Shown here: one piece after another, positions 27,050 to 35,771 of the stretch
How positions within the stretch are numbered: position 1 is the first letter of the stretch
Layout of the letters: every line of letters begins with the position of its first letter
Assembly: GCF_000512205.2 (NCBI RefSeq)
Contig: NZ_CP006644.1
Coordinates: forward strand, 2,102,520 to 2,166,519
From: Sphingomonas sanxanigenens DSM 19645 = NX02
GTDB taxonomy: Bacteria; Pseudomonadota; Alphaproteobacteria; Sphingomonadales; Sphingomonadaceae
DNA length: 64,000 bases
Reading direction: 5' to 3'
Made by a program: the position numbers and the translations under genes
Notes under the pieces: model-generated
Database searches by the model: none
Told to the model about the DNA's origin: nothing
Seen by the model: the letters and a program-made list of their open reading frames with translations, nothing else

Positions 27050-27499
27050 ATGGCGACGTCTTTCGATCCCGCGCTGGTCACCCGCGCCTATGAGCTCGCG
27101 CTCAAAAGCTATCGGGAGGGCGGCTGCCCGATCGGATCGGTGCTGGCGCGCGACGGCGCGATCATCGGCGAGGGGCACAACCGGCGGGTACAGCAGGGCG
27201 ACCCGATCGCGCATGGCGAGATGGATTGCCTGCGCAACGCCGGGCGGCAGCGCAGCTATGCGGGGACGACGCTCTATACTTCGCTCAGCCCCTGCATGAT
27301 GTGCGCGGGTACGATCGTGCAGTTCGGCATCCCGCATGTGGTGATCGCTGAAAATGTGAATTTCGGCGGCAACGAGGATTTCCTGCGCAGCCGAGGCGTC
27401 GTCGTGGACGTGGTCGGCGATGCGCGCTGCATCGACCTCATGCGGCGCTTCATCGCCGAGCAGCCGGCGCTGTGGAACGAGGATATCGCCGAAGAATGA
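27050..27499 (+). CDS. Nucleoside/cytosine deaminase, Fcy1-like
   Basis: This 149-residue zinc deaminase has HGE (55-57) and SPCMMC (80-85), which supply the His and two Cys zinc ligands and the proton-shuttling Glu. Beyond the core, GEGHNRRVQQGD, TTLYTSLSPC, ENVNFGG and a C-terminus ending in WNEDIAEE resemble yeast cytosine deaminase Fcy1 more than guanine deaminase or TadA. It probably converts cytosine to uracil in the cytoplasm. A Tat-signal ABM-domain gene overlaps its stop (ATGA). Substrate is inferred from similarity only. Confidence 0.82.
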   Translation: MATSFDPALVTRAYELALKSYREGGCPIGSVLARDGAIIGEGHNRRVQQGDPIAHGEMDCLRNAGRQRSYAGTTLYTSLSPCMMCAGTIVQFGIPHVVIAENVNFGGNEDFLRSRGVVVDVVGDARCIDLMRRFIAEQPALWNEDIAEE

Positions 27500-27897
27500 A
27501 CGGCATCGCACGACGGGCGGCGATCGGCGGCGGCCTCGCGATGGCGCTGCTGGGCCGCGCGCCCGCGATCGGACAAACGACAGGGGCGGGGACGGCGATG
27601 TACGGGCTGATCGGCAAGATGAAGGCGAGGCCGGGCGAGCGCGATGCGCTCGCGGCGATCCTGCTGCAAGGCACGGGGGCGATGCCGGGGAGCCTCAGCT
27701 ATGTCGTCGCCACCGATCCGGTCGACGCCGACGCGCTGTGGATCACCGAGGTGTGGGACGGCCCCGAAAGCCACAAGGCATCGTTGCAGCTTCCCGCGGT
27801 GAAGGACGCGATCCTGCGCGGCCGGCCGTTGATCGCCGGGTTCGAAAGCAGCGTGGAGACCGTGCCGCTCGGCGGCGTGGGGTTGCTGAAGCGCTGA
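27496..27897 (+). CDS. Exported antibiotic-biosynthesis-monooxygenase (ABM) domain protein
   Basis: The protein has 133 residues. An N-terminal twin-arginine-like signal (GIARRAAIGGG, hydrophobic to about 26) precedes a dimeric alpha/beta-barrel ABM domain with MYGLIGKMKARPGERDAL, LSYVVATDP and WITEVWDGPESHKASL. ABM-domain proteins include small cofactor-free quinol monooxygenases and heme-degrading enzymes, but many are uncharacterised. The ATG overlaps the TGA of the deaminase gene, so the two are co-translated. An exported ABM protein coupled to a cytosolic deaminase is hard to explain functionally. Confidence 0.78.
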   Translation: MNGIARRAAIGGGLAMALLGRAPAIGQTTGAGTAMYGLIGKMKARPGERDALAAILLQGTGAMPGSLSYVVATDPVDADALWITEVWDGPESHKASLQLPAVKDAILRGRPLIAGFESSVETVPLGGVGLLKR

Positions 27898-27914
27898 GGC
27901 CGGAACCGGCACCG

Positions 27915-27932
27915 CTTCCGGATCACCGGAAG
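27915..27932. terminator. Small bidirectional hairpin between convergent genes
   Basis: CTTCCGG (27915-27921) pairs with CCGGAAG (27926-27932) around ATCA. It sits between the ABM gene and the convergent carbonic anhydrase gene. There is no T run. Confidence 0.45.
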
Positions 27933-27946
27933 AGGCGCCCGGCGCA

Positions 27947-28576
27947 TCATGCTTCGCCGAAGCTGCCGGTTTCGGGGTCGAGCAGATGCAGGGTGCCGTC
28001 CGCGATCGCGAACCATGCGCCGTGGAGCCTGAGCTTGCCGGCCGCCTCGCGCTCGGGAATGAAGGGGAAGGTGCGCAAATTGGCGATGCTGACCTTCACT
28101 GCCTCATGTTCCAGCGCGCTGCGGCCCTCGGGCGTATCGCCATGCGATTCCAGCACCTTTTGGCGCGCGCCGTCGAGCAGGTCGATCCAGTGGGCGATGA
28201 AGCCGCCCTCACCGGGCTTCGCACCTTCGAACGTCGCGGAAAGCGCGGCGCGGCAGCCGCCGCACGCGCCATGGCCGAGCACGACGATCTCGGGCACTTC
28301 AAGCTGGGTGACGGCGAATTCGACGGCGGCGGAAACACCATGCCGGCCGCCGTCATTCTCGTAGGGCGGCACGAGGTTGGCGATGTTGCGCACGGTGAAG
28401 AGCTCGCCCGGCGCGGCGTCGAAGATCACTGCGGGTTCGACGCGGCTGTCGGAGCAGGCGATCACCATCACCTTGGGGCTCTGGCCCTCGGCAAGCTCGG
28501 CCCAGCGCGCGCGCTCGCGGCGCCAGCCGGTCGCGCGGAAGCGCTGATAGCCAGCGATCATCTCGTCATAGTCCAT
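27947..28576 (-). CDS. Beta-carbonic anhydrase
   Basis: This 209-residue beta-class enzyme has CSDSR (41-45) and HGACGGC (102-108), giving zinc ligands Cys41, His102 and Cys105 and the Asp43/Arg45 dyad. It hydrates CO2 to bicarbonate in the cytoplasm and supplies carboxylases. AGAGGAG lies about 9 nt upstream of the ATG. The gene is single and divergent from lipA. Confidence 0.93.
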   Translation of the reverse strand: MDYDEMIAGYQRFRATGWRRERARWAELAEGQSPKVMVIACSDSRVEPAVIFDAAPGELFTVRNIANLVPPYENDGGRHGVSAAVEFAVTQLEVPEIVVLGHGACGGCRAALSATFEGAKPGEGGFIAHWIDLLDGARQKVLESHGDTPEGRSALEHEAVKVSIANLRTFPFIPEREAAGKLRLHGAWFAIADGTLHLLDPETGSFGEA

Positions 28577-28662
28577 ATCGACGGCTCCTCTCGTTTGATC
28601 TTGGGGTTAAGGCGGCGGGCAGGGGGTGGCAAGTGGCGGCACACATCGCTATCTGCACGGGC

Positions 28663-29592
28663 ATGAGCGAAGCCGATCCCGTGAACCTCCCGCAGCCCTC
28701 TTCCCGTCCGCGCAAGCCCGACTGGATCCGGGTGAAGGCGCCGGTTGGCGCTGCCTATTCGGAAACCCGCCAGCTGATGCGGCGGCTCAACCTCGCCACC
28801 GTGTGCGAGGAAGCGGCCTGCCCCAACATCGGCGAGTGCTGGACGAAGAAACACGCGACGGTGATGATCCTGGGTGACGTGTGCACGCGCGCCTGCGCGT
28901 TTTGCAACGTCAAGACCGGCATGCCGCGCAAGGTCGATCCGCTGGAGCCCGAGCATGTCGCGACGGCGGCGGCCGAACTCGGCCTCGAACATATCGTCAT
29001 CACCTCGGTCGATCGCGACGATCTGCCGGATGGTGGCGCAAGCCAGTTCGTCAAGGTGATCGAGGCGTTGCGCCGCAACACGCCGAAGACCACGATCGAG
29101 ATCCTGACGCCGGACTTCCGCAATAAGGCCGACGCCGCGGTCGAGGCGATCGTCGCGGCGCGGCCCGATGTCTACAACCACAACCTCGAAACCGTGCCGA
29201 GGCTCTATCCGACGATTCGGCCGGGTGCGCGCTATTATGCGTCGCTGCGCCTGCTGGAAAGCATCAAGCGCCACGATCCATCGATCTTCACGAAGTCCGG
29301 GATCATGGTCGGGCTTGGCGAGCAGCGCCTCGAAGTCCATCAGGTGATGGATGACATGCGCTCCGCCGACATCGATTTCCTGACGATGGGCCAATATCTC
29401 CAGCCGACGCCGAAGCATGCAAAGGTCGAGGATTTCGTCAGCCCGCAGGTGTTCAACGCCTATGCGGCGATCGCGCGTGCCAAGGGCTTCCTGCTGGTCG
29501 CGGCCTCGCCGCTGACTCGCTCCAGCTATCACGCCGGCGATGATTTCGCGAAGCTGCGCACCGCGCGCGAGGCAAAGCTTGCCAAAGCATAG
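28663..29592 (+). CDS. lipA: Lipoyl synthase
   Basis: This 309-residue radical SAM enzyme has the auxiliary cluster motif [12 protein letters not shown] (Cys48, Cys53, Cys59) and the radical-SAM CTRACAFC (Cys74, Cys78, Cys81). It inserts two sulfurs into protein-bound octanoyl groups to make lipoyl cofactor for 2-oxoacid dehydrogenases. I start at MSEADPVN, as the family begins close to here; an in-frame start ten codons upstream lacks support. The following COQ10/RatA-like gene starts inside the end of lipA, an arrangement usual in alphaproteobacteria. Confidence 0.95.
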   Translation: MSEADPVNLPQPSSRPRKPDWIRVKAPVGAAYSETRQLMRRLNLATVCEEAACPNIGECWTKKHATVMILGDVCTRACAFCNVKTGMPRKVDPLEPEHVATAAAELGLEHIVITSVDRDDLPDGGASQFVKVIEALRRNTPKTTIEILTPDFRNKADAAVEAIVAARPDVYNHNLETVPRLYPTIRPGARYYASLRLLESIKRHDPSIFTKSGIMVGLGEQRLEVHQVMDDMRSADIDFLTMGQYLQPTPKHAKVEDFVSPQVFNAYAAIARAKGFLLVAASPLTRSSYHAGDDFAKLRTAREAKLAKA

Positions 29593-30085
29593 CGAAACCC
29601 GCGCGCTGCCCTACACGCCTGAGCAGCTGTACGAACTGGTCGCCGACGTCGCCCGATACGGCGAATTTCTGCCGTGGGTGGTCGCCGTCCGCGTCCGTTC
29701 GAACAGCGAGACCGAGATGGTCGCCGACCTCGTGGTCGGCTTCAAGGCGTTACGCGAGAAATTCACTTCACGCGTCGCGAAACATCGTCCGGATGCGATC
29801 ACGGTCGATTATGTCGAAGGACCGCTGAAGCATCTGCGCAATGAATGGCGTTTCCGCCCTGACGGGCAGGGCGGCACGCTGGTCGATTTCTCGGTCGATT
29901 TCGCGTTCAAGAACCGGCTGTTCGAGATGCTCGCCGGCCAGGTGTTCGACAAGGCGCTGCGCAAGATGACCGACGCGTTCGAGGCGCGCGCGGCCGTGCT
30001 CTATGGTCAGAGTTCGGATGCGGGCGGCACGACCACGGCGGGTTCCGCCGGCATCAGCAATTCGAGCGCACACAACGCTGCCTGA
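29579..30085 (+). CDS. Coenzyme Q-binding COQ10/RatA family protein (SRPBCC/START fold)
   Basis: The protein has 168 residues. [20 protein letters not shown] at the N-terminus and [14 protein letters not shown] and [20 protein letters not shown] further on are typical of the COQ10/RatA START-like family, which binds hydrophobic ligands such as ubiquinone; E. coli RatA is described as a ribosome-associated factor. The family starts at MPKHSETR, which identifies the TTG at 29579, 14 nt inside lipA and preceded by GAGG. The last 79 nt overlap the 3' end of the convergent cinA gene, so its Ser/Gly/Thr-rich tail is encoded opposite CinA's C-terminus. Confidence 0.85.
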   Translation: MPKHSETRALPYTPEQLYELVADVARYGEFLPWVVAVRVRSNSETEMVADLVVGFKALREKFTSRVAKHRPDAITVDYVEGPLKHLRNEWRFRPDGQGGTLVDFSVDFAFKNRLFEMLAGQVFDKALRKMTDAFEARAAVLYGQSSDAGGTTTAGSAGISNSSAHNAA

Positions 30086-30558
30086 AGGCGGATGCCGCCG
30101 CGGCCGTTGTTCTCGAACACCCGCTTGTCTGCGACGACCGCGTTGGGATCGCCGTCACGCTCGGCGCGCGCGAACACCACGGTGCCGACCGGCTTCTTCT
30201 CGGTGCCGCCATCGGGGCCGGCGATGCCGGTGATCGCAACCGCGACATCTGCCGCGCTTTTCTTGATTGCGCCCTGCGCCATCGCCCACGCGACCGCGAT
30301 CGAGACCGCCCCGAAGGTTTCCAGCACGTCCAGACTGATGCCGAGCGCGCCCAGCTTCGCCTCGTCCGCATAGGTCACGAAGCCCGCCTCGAACACGTCG
30401 GACGAACCCGGGATCTCGGTCAGCGCCGCCGAGACGAGGCCGCCGGTGCAGCTTTCCGCCATTGCAATGCGGCGCCCGGCCGCGCGGTTCGCCTCGATGA
30501 CCTTGCGTGCCGCCTCGACGAGTTCGACGGGCAGGATCGTATCGCGCTGTTCGCTCAC
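30007..30558 (-). CDS. CinA family nicotinamide-nucleotide amidohydrolase (PncC-type)
   Basis: This 183-residue protein corresponds to the stand-alone C-terminal CinA/PncC domain. It shows AESCTGGLVSAALTEIPGSS (about 34-53), with the nucleophilic Ser, and AITGIAGPDGGTEKKPVGTV further on. It would deamidate NMN to nicotinic acid mononucleotide in the pyridine nucleotide salvage cycle. It is the last gene of a minus-strand operon with ispDF and a small secreted protein (16-nt gap). The 3' end overlaps the convergent COQ10-like gene by 79 nt. Confidence 0.92.
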   Translation of the reverse strand: MSEQRDTILPVELVEAARKVIEANRAAGRRIAMAESCTGGLVSAALTEIPGSSDVFEAGFVTYADEAKLGALGISLDVLETFGAVSIAVAWAMAQGAIKKSAADVAVAITGIAGPDGGTEKKPVGTVVFARAERDGDPNAVVADKRVFENNGRGGIRLQAALCALELLMPAEPAVVVPPASEL

Positions 30559-30574
30559 TCTTTGCTTCCCGATA

Positions 30575-30835
30575 TCATTGCTGTTGCTGGCCGGCCAGGC
30601 AGATCGGCAGGCTCACGGTCTTGTCGCGGGCGAGCCCGATTTTGAGCATTGGCGCGACCATCTTTCGCATCTTGGCCGTCGGCAGCGGCGCGATCGCCAA
30701 GGCGAAGCGGTCGATCTCGCCGCAACCCTGGGGCTTCAATTCTTCCGAGAGGATGGCGGCCTGCGCGGTACCTGACATCGCCAGCGCTATGATGGCGCCA
30801 GCGTGGCCGAGCGTCGGCAATGCCCTTCTCATCAT
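30575..30835 (-). CDS. Small secreted protein between ispDF and cinA (unknown)
   Basis: The protein has 86 residues, begins [10 protein letters not shown] and has a good signal peptide with cleavage after GTAQA (about 26). The mature part is about 60 residues with just two cysteines (Cys38 and Cys79) that could form a disulfide in the periplasm, and ends in a run of four Gln. The ATG overlaps the ispDF stop as ATGA and the stop is 16 nt before cinA, so it is very likely a real, co-translated gene. I do not recognise a family. Confidence 0.7.
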   Translation of the reverse strand: MMRRALPTLGHAGAIIALAMSGTAQAAILSEELKPQGCGEIDRFALAIAPLPTAKMRKMVAPMLKIGLARDKTVSLPICLAGQQQQ

Positions 30836-31998
30836 AGGCCGGTTCCCCCGATGCGGACCGATGCGATGGCCTGCGCGGCGATTCCCTCTCCGCGCCCCGT
30901 GAAGCCCAGACCTTCGGTCGTCGTCGCCTTGACACTAACCTGCGCCACTTCGATCATCAACAAGGCGGCGATGCGCGTGCGGATCGCCTCGCGATGCGGG
31001 CCGACCTTGGGCCGTTCGCAGATGATCGTCACGTCGACATGATCGATGACGCCGCCGCGCGCGGCGACGAGTGATGCGGCATGTTCGAGGAAGCGATGCG
31101 AGGGCGCGCCGCGCCATTGCGGGTCGCTGGGCGGGAAATGGCTGCCGATATCGCCGTCACCGATCGCGCCGAGGATCGCATCGACCAGCGCATGCAGCGC
31201 GACATCGGCGTCGCTGTGGCCGGCAAGGCCGTGGCTGTGCGGGATCAGCACGCCGCCCAGCCACAATTCGCGGTCCAAGGCGAAGCGGTGGACGTCGAAG
31301 CCCATGCCGGTGCGGGTGACGAGCATGGGTGCGAGGCGATGTTCGGCGGCCGCGAAGTCGCCGGGGTGGGTGAGCTTTTCGAGCATCGGATCGCCTTCCA
31401 CGGTCATGATCTTGTGGCCGGCCGCGCGCGCGACCTGCGCATCGTCGGTGGCTTCGCGGTCGTCCGGCCACAGCGCATGGGCGCCGGCGATCGCCGGCTG
31501 GCGGAAGGCTTGCGGGGTCTGGACGCGCGCCAGCCCGTCGCGCGGCACCGGGCCGCCGAGGAGCGTGCCGTCGCTGGTCGCGAGGCTGTCGACCACCGGC
31601 AGCACGGGCACCGCGCCGTCATGCGTGTCGAGCGCGCCGATCAGCCTGTCGATCACCGCTGCCGGCAGCAGCGGCCGCGCGGCATCATGGATGAGGACGA
31701 TGTCATAATCGGCGACCGCGGCCAGCCCGGCACGGACCGATTCACGCCGCGAAGCGCCACCCTCGACGCGGCGGGGCGCGGCGCGGCCGGCGAAGGCGCG
31801 GTCGAACAGATCGCCCTGTCCGGCGCCGGTCACGACGACGACGGTCTCGATCGCGGGATGCGCGGCAAGCGCCTGCACCGCGCGCACAATCACGGGAACG
31901 CCCGCGAGGCTGCGATACTGCTTGGGGATATCCCCGCCGGCGCGGGCACCCTGGCCGGCGGCGACGACGATGCCGGCGATGCGTGGAGGAGTCGGCAT
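30832..31998 (-). CDS. ispDF: Bifunctional IspDF (MEP cytidylyltransferase / MECDP synthase)
   Basis: The protein has 388 residues and two domains. IspD (about 1-225) has [20 protein letters not shown]-type nucleotide-binding residues and DAARPLL, and IspF (about 229-388) has [15 protein letters not shown] and [15 protein letters not shown]. It performs two non-consecutive steps of the methylerythritol phosphate pathway for isoprenoid precursors. The fusion is standard in alphaproteobacteria. It leads a three-gene operon with the 86-residue secreted protein and cinA, and is divergent from dusB. Confidence 0.95.
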   Translation of the reverse strand: MPTPPRIAGIVVAAGQGARAGGDIPKQYRSLAGVPVIVRAVQALAAHPAIETVVVVTGAGQGDLFDRAFAGRAAPRRVEGGASRRESVRAGLAAVADYDIVLIHDAARPLLPAAVIDRLIGALDTHDGAVPVLPVVDSLATSDGTLLGGPVPRDGLARVQTPQAFRQPAIAGAHALWPDDREATDDAQVARAAGHKIMTVEGDPMLEKLTHPGDFAAAEHRLAPMLVTRTGMGFDVHRFALDRELWLGGVLIPHSHGLAGHSDADVALHALVDAILGAIGDGDIGSHFPPSDPQWRGAPSHRFLEHAASLVAARGGVIDHVDVTIICERPKVGPHREAIRTRIAALLMIEVAQVSVKATTTEGLGFTGRGEGIAAQAIASVRIGGTGL

Positions 31999-32094
31999 GG
32001 CGGCGGCGCTTTAGGGGAATAAGATGCGGGCGGGAAGGGCACTGCGCCGGATGCGCCTCTGCCTTGCCGCCGCCGCAATCCAACGCTATGCGAT

Positions 32095-32113
32095 CTGCCT
32101 GATTTTTAGGCAG
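32095..32113 (+). promoter_or_regulatory. Hairpin covering the dusB ribosome-binding site
   Basis: CTGCCT (32095-32100) can pair with AGGCAG (32108-32113) around GATTTTT. The right arm contains the AGG that would serve as Shine-Dalgarno for the ATG at 32119, so the hairpin could limit dusB translation. The stem is short. Confidence 0.3.
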
Positions 32114-32118
32114 GCGTG

Positions 32119-33117
32119 ATGAAGAAACTGGCACCCATTCGGATCGGCACCGTCGAGATCGCAGAGCCCGTGCTGCTCGCGCCGATGACCGGCGTCACCG
32201 ACATGCCGTTCCGCCGTCTCGTCCGCCGCTATGGCTCCGGCCTCAACGTCACCGAGATGATCGCCAGCCAGGCGATGATCCGCGAGACGCGCCAGTCGCT
32301 GCAGAAGGCGGCTTGGCACCGCGAGGAAGAGCCGATCTCGATGCAGCTTGCGGGCTGCTCGCCGGCGGAGATGGCGGAGGCAGCCAAGCTCAACGAGGAT
32401 CGCGGCGCTGCGATCATCGACATCAATATGGGCTGCCCGGTGAAGAAGGTCGTCAACGGCGACGCGGGATCGGCGCTGATGCGGGACCTCAAGACCGCTG
32501 CGGCGATCATCGACGCGACGGTGAAGGCGGTCTCCGTGCCGGTTACGCTCAAGATGCGCATGGGCTGGTGCCATGACAGCCTCAACGCCCCCGAACTGGC
32601 GCGTATCGCCGAGGATCTGGGCGTGAAGCTGATCACCGTCCACGGCCGCACCCGCAACCAGATGTACAAGGGCAGTGCCGACTGGGCGTTCATCGCCCGG
32701 GTGAAGGATGCCGTGTCGCTGCCGGTCATCGCCAATGGCGACATCTGCTCGATCGAGGATGCGATGACCGCGCTCGAGCAATCGCGCGCTGACGGCGTGA
32801 TGATCGGCCGCGGCGCCTATGGCAAGCCGTGGCTGCTCGGCCAGGTCATGCGCTATCTGCGCACCGGCGAGCGTGCCGCGGACCCTTCGATCGAGGAGCA
32901 ATATCACCTGATCGTCGAGCATTATCAGGCGATGCTCGATCATTATGGCGAGATGACCGGCGTCAACATGGCGCGCAAGCATATCGGCTGGTACACGCGC
33001 GGCCTCCACGGCTCCGCTGAGTTCCGCAACAAGGTGAACTTTATCGCCGAGCCCGATCGGGTGCTGGCGATGCTGCGCGAATTCTACGATCCGTGGCTCT
33101 CCCGGGCAGCGGCCTGA
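32119..33117 (+). CDS. dusB: tRNA-dihydrouridine synthase B
   Basis: This 332-residue FMN enzyme of TIM-barrel fold has [16 protein letters not shown] near the start, the catalytic Cys in NMGCPVKKV (about 109-117) and [15 protein letters not shown] for substrate and FMN binding. It reduces uridines in the tRNA D-loop with NADPH. The position immediately before ntrBC mirrors the dusB-ntrBC arrangement of many alphaproteobacteria. ntrB starts 25 nt before its end. An in-frame GTG three bases upstream is the alternative start. Confidence 0.94.
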   Translation: MKKLAPIRIGTVEIAEPVLLAPMTGVTDMPFRRLVRRYGSGLNVTEMIASQAMIRETRQSLQKAAWHREEEPISMQLAGCSPAEMAEAAKLNEDRGAAIIDINMGCPVKKVVNGDAGSALMRDLKTAAAIIDATVKAVSVPVTLKMRMGWCHDSLNAPELARIAEDLGVKLITVHGRTRNQMYKGSADWAFIARVKDAVSLPVIANGDICSIEDAMTALEQSRADGVMIGRGAYGKPWLLGQVMRYLRTGERAADPSIEEQYHLIVEHYQAMLDHYGEMTGVNMARKHIGWYTRGLHGSAEFRNKVNFIAEPDRVLAMLREFYDPWLSRAAA

Positions 33118-34250
33118 TCCGCTTCGGCCGTCGCGCGCCGGCTGCGGCGCGCGACGATGCGCCACAGCCGGGCGAACTGCTGTTTGCGCTCCCCGAGGCG
33201 ATGCTTCTCGTCGATCCCGACGATCTCGTCGTCAGCGTCAATGCGGCGGCGGAAAATCTGCTCAACCTGTCGAGCGCGGCGATGGTGGGCCGCAAGGTCG
33301 ATGACGCCTTCATCGTCCCCACCGAATATCGCGATCGGCCAGCGGGGCGAGAGAGTTCGGGCTTCGCCGCCTATGATCTGGCGATCGAGACGCCGCGCGT
33401 GCAGCGCTTCCGCGCCGACTTCATCGTCGTGCCGATCGTCGACCGGCCCGGCTGGCGAATGATGCTGATCCATGTCGGCGCTGCGGCGCATCGCATGGGG
33501 CATCGCCTCGAACGCAGCGGCGGCACGATGACGGCGATCGCCGCGGCGGCGATGCTGGCACATGAGATCAAGAACCCGCTGTCCGGCATCCGCGGCGCGG
33601 CGCAGCTCCTCGAATCCACGCTGCCCGAGGCGGAACGAACCCTGACGCGGCTGATCCGCAGCGAGGTCGATCGCGTCACGCAGTTGATCGACCGGATGGA
33701 GGATTTCACCGATACGCGTCCGGTCGAGCGCAGGCCCGAGAATATCTATTCCATCCTCGAGCATGCCCGCGAGCTGGCATGCCAGGGCGTCGCCCGCGAC
33801 GTCGAACTGCGCGAGAGCTACGACCCTTCGCTGCCGCCGGTGCTCGTCAATCGCGACGCGCTGATCCAGGTGCTGCTCAACCTCATCAAGAATGCCGCCG
33901 AGGCGATCGAGGGCCAGCCGCGCGGGCCGGGCGGGGGCAGGGGGGTGATCACGCTGACCACCGCTTATCGCCACGGCGTCTCGGTGTCGGTTAGCGAGGG
34001 TGGGCGGCGGTTATCGCTGCCGATCGAATTGTGCGTAATCGATGACGGACCCGGCGCGCCGCCGGAGATTGCGGATCATCTGTTCGACCCGTTCGTATCG
34101 TCGAAGCGCAGCGGACGGGGCTTGGGATTGACGCTGGTCGACAAGCTCGTCCGCGACATGGGGGGAATCGTCCAGCACGAACGGTTGAGCGATCCGGGAC
34201 GCACGGTGTTCCGGCTGCTGCTGCCGCGTGCCAAGGTTGGGGAGAGGTAG
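33093..34250 (+). CDS. ntrB: Nitrogen regulation sensor kinase NtrB
   Basis: This 385-residue soluble kinase has an N-terminal PAS domain (about 25-115), H-box [19 protein letters not shown] with His near 156, N-box [11 protein letters not shown], and G boxes DDGPGAPP and [12 protein letters not shown]. It phosphorylates or dephosphorylates NtrC according to PII status. There are no membrane segments, as expected. The GTG start overlaps dusB by 25 nt and has no clear ribosome site; translation is probably coupled. ntrC follows without a gap. Confidence 0.93.
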   Translation: MALPGSGLIRFGRRAPAAARDDAPQPGELLFALPEAMLLVDPDDLVVSVNAAAENLLNLSSAAMVGRKVDDAFIVPTEYRDRPAGRESSGFAAYDLAIETPRVQRFRADFIVVPIVDRPGWRMMLIHVGAAAHRMGHRLERSGGTMTAIAAAAMLAHEIKNPLSGIRGAAQLLESTLPEAERTLTRLIRSEVDRVTQLIDRMEDFTDTRPVERRPENIYSILEHARELACQGVARDVELRESYDPSLPPVLVNRDALIQVLLNLIKNAAEAIEGQPRGPGGGRGVITLTTAYRHGVSVSVSEGGRRLSLPIELCVIDDGPGAPPEIADHLFDPFVSSKRSGRGLGLTLVDKLVRDMGGIVQHERLSDPGRTVFRLLLPRAKVGER

Positions 34251-35708
34251 ATGGAGAGGGCCAGTGGGGGCCGGATCCTGGTGGCGGATGATGATGCCGC
34301 GATCTGTACGGTGGTGGGGGAAGCGCTGCGACGGCAGCAGCATGAGGTCCTGACGGTCGGGTCGATCGCGGCGCTGCGCGCGGCGATGCCGGAGTTCGCG
34401 CCCGACGTGCTGGTGACCGACGTCATCATGCCCGACGGCAACGGCCTGGATCTGGTGCCCGAACTGCTCGCCGATGCGCCGGGGCTGCCGATCATCGTGC
34501 TGTCGGCGCAGAACACGCTGACGACGGCGGTTCGCGCGACCGAACAGGGCGCGTTCGAATATCTGCCCAAGCCCTTCGACCTTGAGGAATTGTGTCGTGC
34601 GGTTGCCGATGGCGTGCGCAGCCGGCGTACCGCCGGCACCGCGCGCGAGGCCGACCGGATCGACGAGAGCCTGCCGCTGATCGGCCGGTCGGCGCCGATG
34701 CAGGAGGTCTACCGGACGATCGCGCGCGTCGTCGCCAACGATCTGACGGTGCTGGTGCTGGGGGAATCGGGCACCGGCAAGGAACTGGTCGCACGTGCGA
34801 TCCACGATCTCGGCCGCCGTCGCCAAGCCCCCTTCGTGGCGGTCAACATGGCGGCGATCCCGCGCGAGCTGATCGAAAGCGAACTGTTCGGGCATGAGCG
34901 GGGCGCATTCACGGGCGCGCATGGCCGCGCCGCCGGCCGCTTCGAGCAGGCGCAGGGCGGCACGCTCTTCCTCGACGAGATCGGCGATATGCCGATGGAT
35001 GCGCAGACGCGGCTGCTGCGCGTGCTCCAGTCCGGCGAGTTCACCACGGTCGGCGGTACGCGGCTGATCCGCGCCGACGTCCGCATCATCGCGGCGACGC
35101 ACAAGAACCTGCCCGAGATGATCGCGGAAAGGACGTTCCGCGAGGATCTCTATTACCGGCTGGCGGTGGTGCCGATCGCCTTGCCCGCGCTGCGGCAGCG
35201 TGGAGGCGATATCGGCGAACTCGCGCAGCATTTTCTCGATCGCGCGGCGCAGGAAGGATTGCCCCGCAAATATCTCGATGGCGGCGCGGTGCTGCGGCTG
35301 GAACAGCATGATTGGCCGGGCAACGTGCGCGAGCTCGAAAATCTCATGCGCCGCCTGACGGTACTGGCGCGCGAGGATGTCGTCAGTGCGGTGCTGGTCG
35401 AGCAGCAACTCGCCGGCGGCCCGCGGATGGAGGACGAGCGCGTGTCGGGCGGGACGGAAACGCTCGCCGACGCGGTCGAGTCGCACCTCGCGCGCTATTT
35501 CGCTGCGTTCGGCCGTGATCTTCCGCCCGACGGCCTCTATGACCGGATCATCGCCGAGATCGAGGGGCCGTTGCTGGAGATCGCACTTGGTGCGGTGAAG
35601 GGCAACCAGCTCAAGGCCGCAAAGCTGCTCGGCATCAACCGCAATACGCTGCGCAAGAAGCTCAACGATCACCAGCTCGAGACCCGCCGTCTGCGCCAAG
35701 GCGGCTGA
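34251..35708 (+). CDS. ntrC: Nitrogen regulation response regulator NtrC (sigma-54 activator)
   Basis: The protein has 485 residues: receiver domain (Asp57 in VTDVIMPD), AAA+ domain with Walker A GESGTGKE, the sigma-54-contacting GAFTGA loop, Walker B TLFLDEIGDMP, and a Fis-type helix-turn-helix at the C-terminus (KAAKLLGINRNTLRKKL). It activates sigma-54 promoters for nitrogen assimilation when phosphorylated by NtrB. It starts on the base after the ntrB stop. Motifs are intact, in contrast to NtrX downstream. Confidence 0.95.
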   Translation: MERASGGRILVADDDAAICTVVGEALRRQQHEVLTVGSIAALRAAMPEFAPDVLVTDVIMPDGNGLDLVPELLADAPGLPIIVLSAQNTLTTAVRATEQGAFEYLPKPFDLEELCRAVADGVRSRRTAGTAREADRIDESLPLIGRSAPMQEVYRTIARVVANDLTVLVLGESGTGKELVARAIHDLGRRRQAPFVAVNMAAIPRELIESELFGHERGAFTGAHGRAAGRFEQAQGGTLFLDEIGDMPMDAQTRLLRVLQSGEFTTVGGTRLIRADVRIIAATHKNLPEMIAERTFREDLYYRLAVVPIALPALRQRGGDIGELAQHFLDRAAQEGLPRKYLDGGAVLRLEQHDWPGNVRELENLMRRLTVLAREDVVSAVLVEQQLAGGPRMEDERVSGGTETLADAVESHLARYFAAFGRDLPPDGLYDRIIAEIEGPLLEIALGAVKGNQLKAAKLLGINRNTLRKKLNDHQLETRRLRQGG

Positions 35709-35771
35709 AATCGCTCCGTTCCGCGACCAACTGTGTTTGCTGTGCAACGAAACTGTTGTACGGCTGCAACG

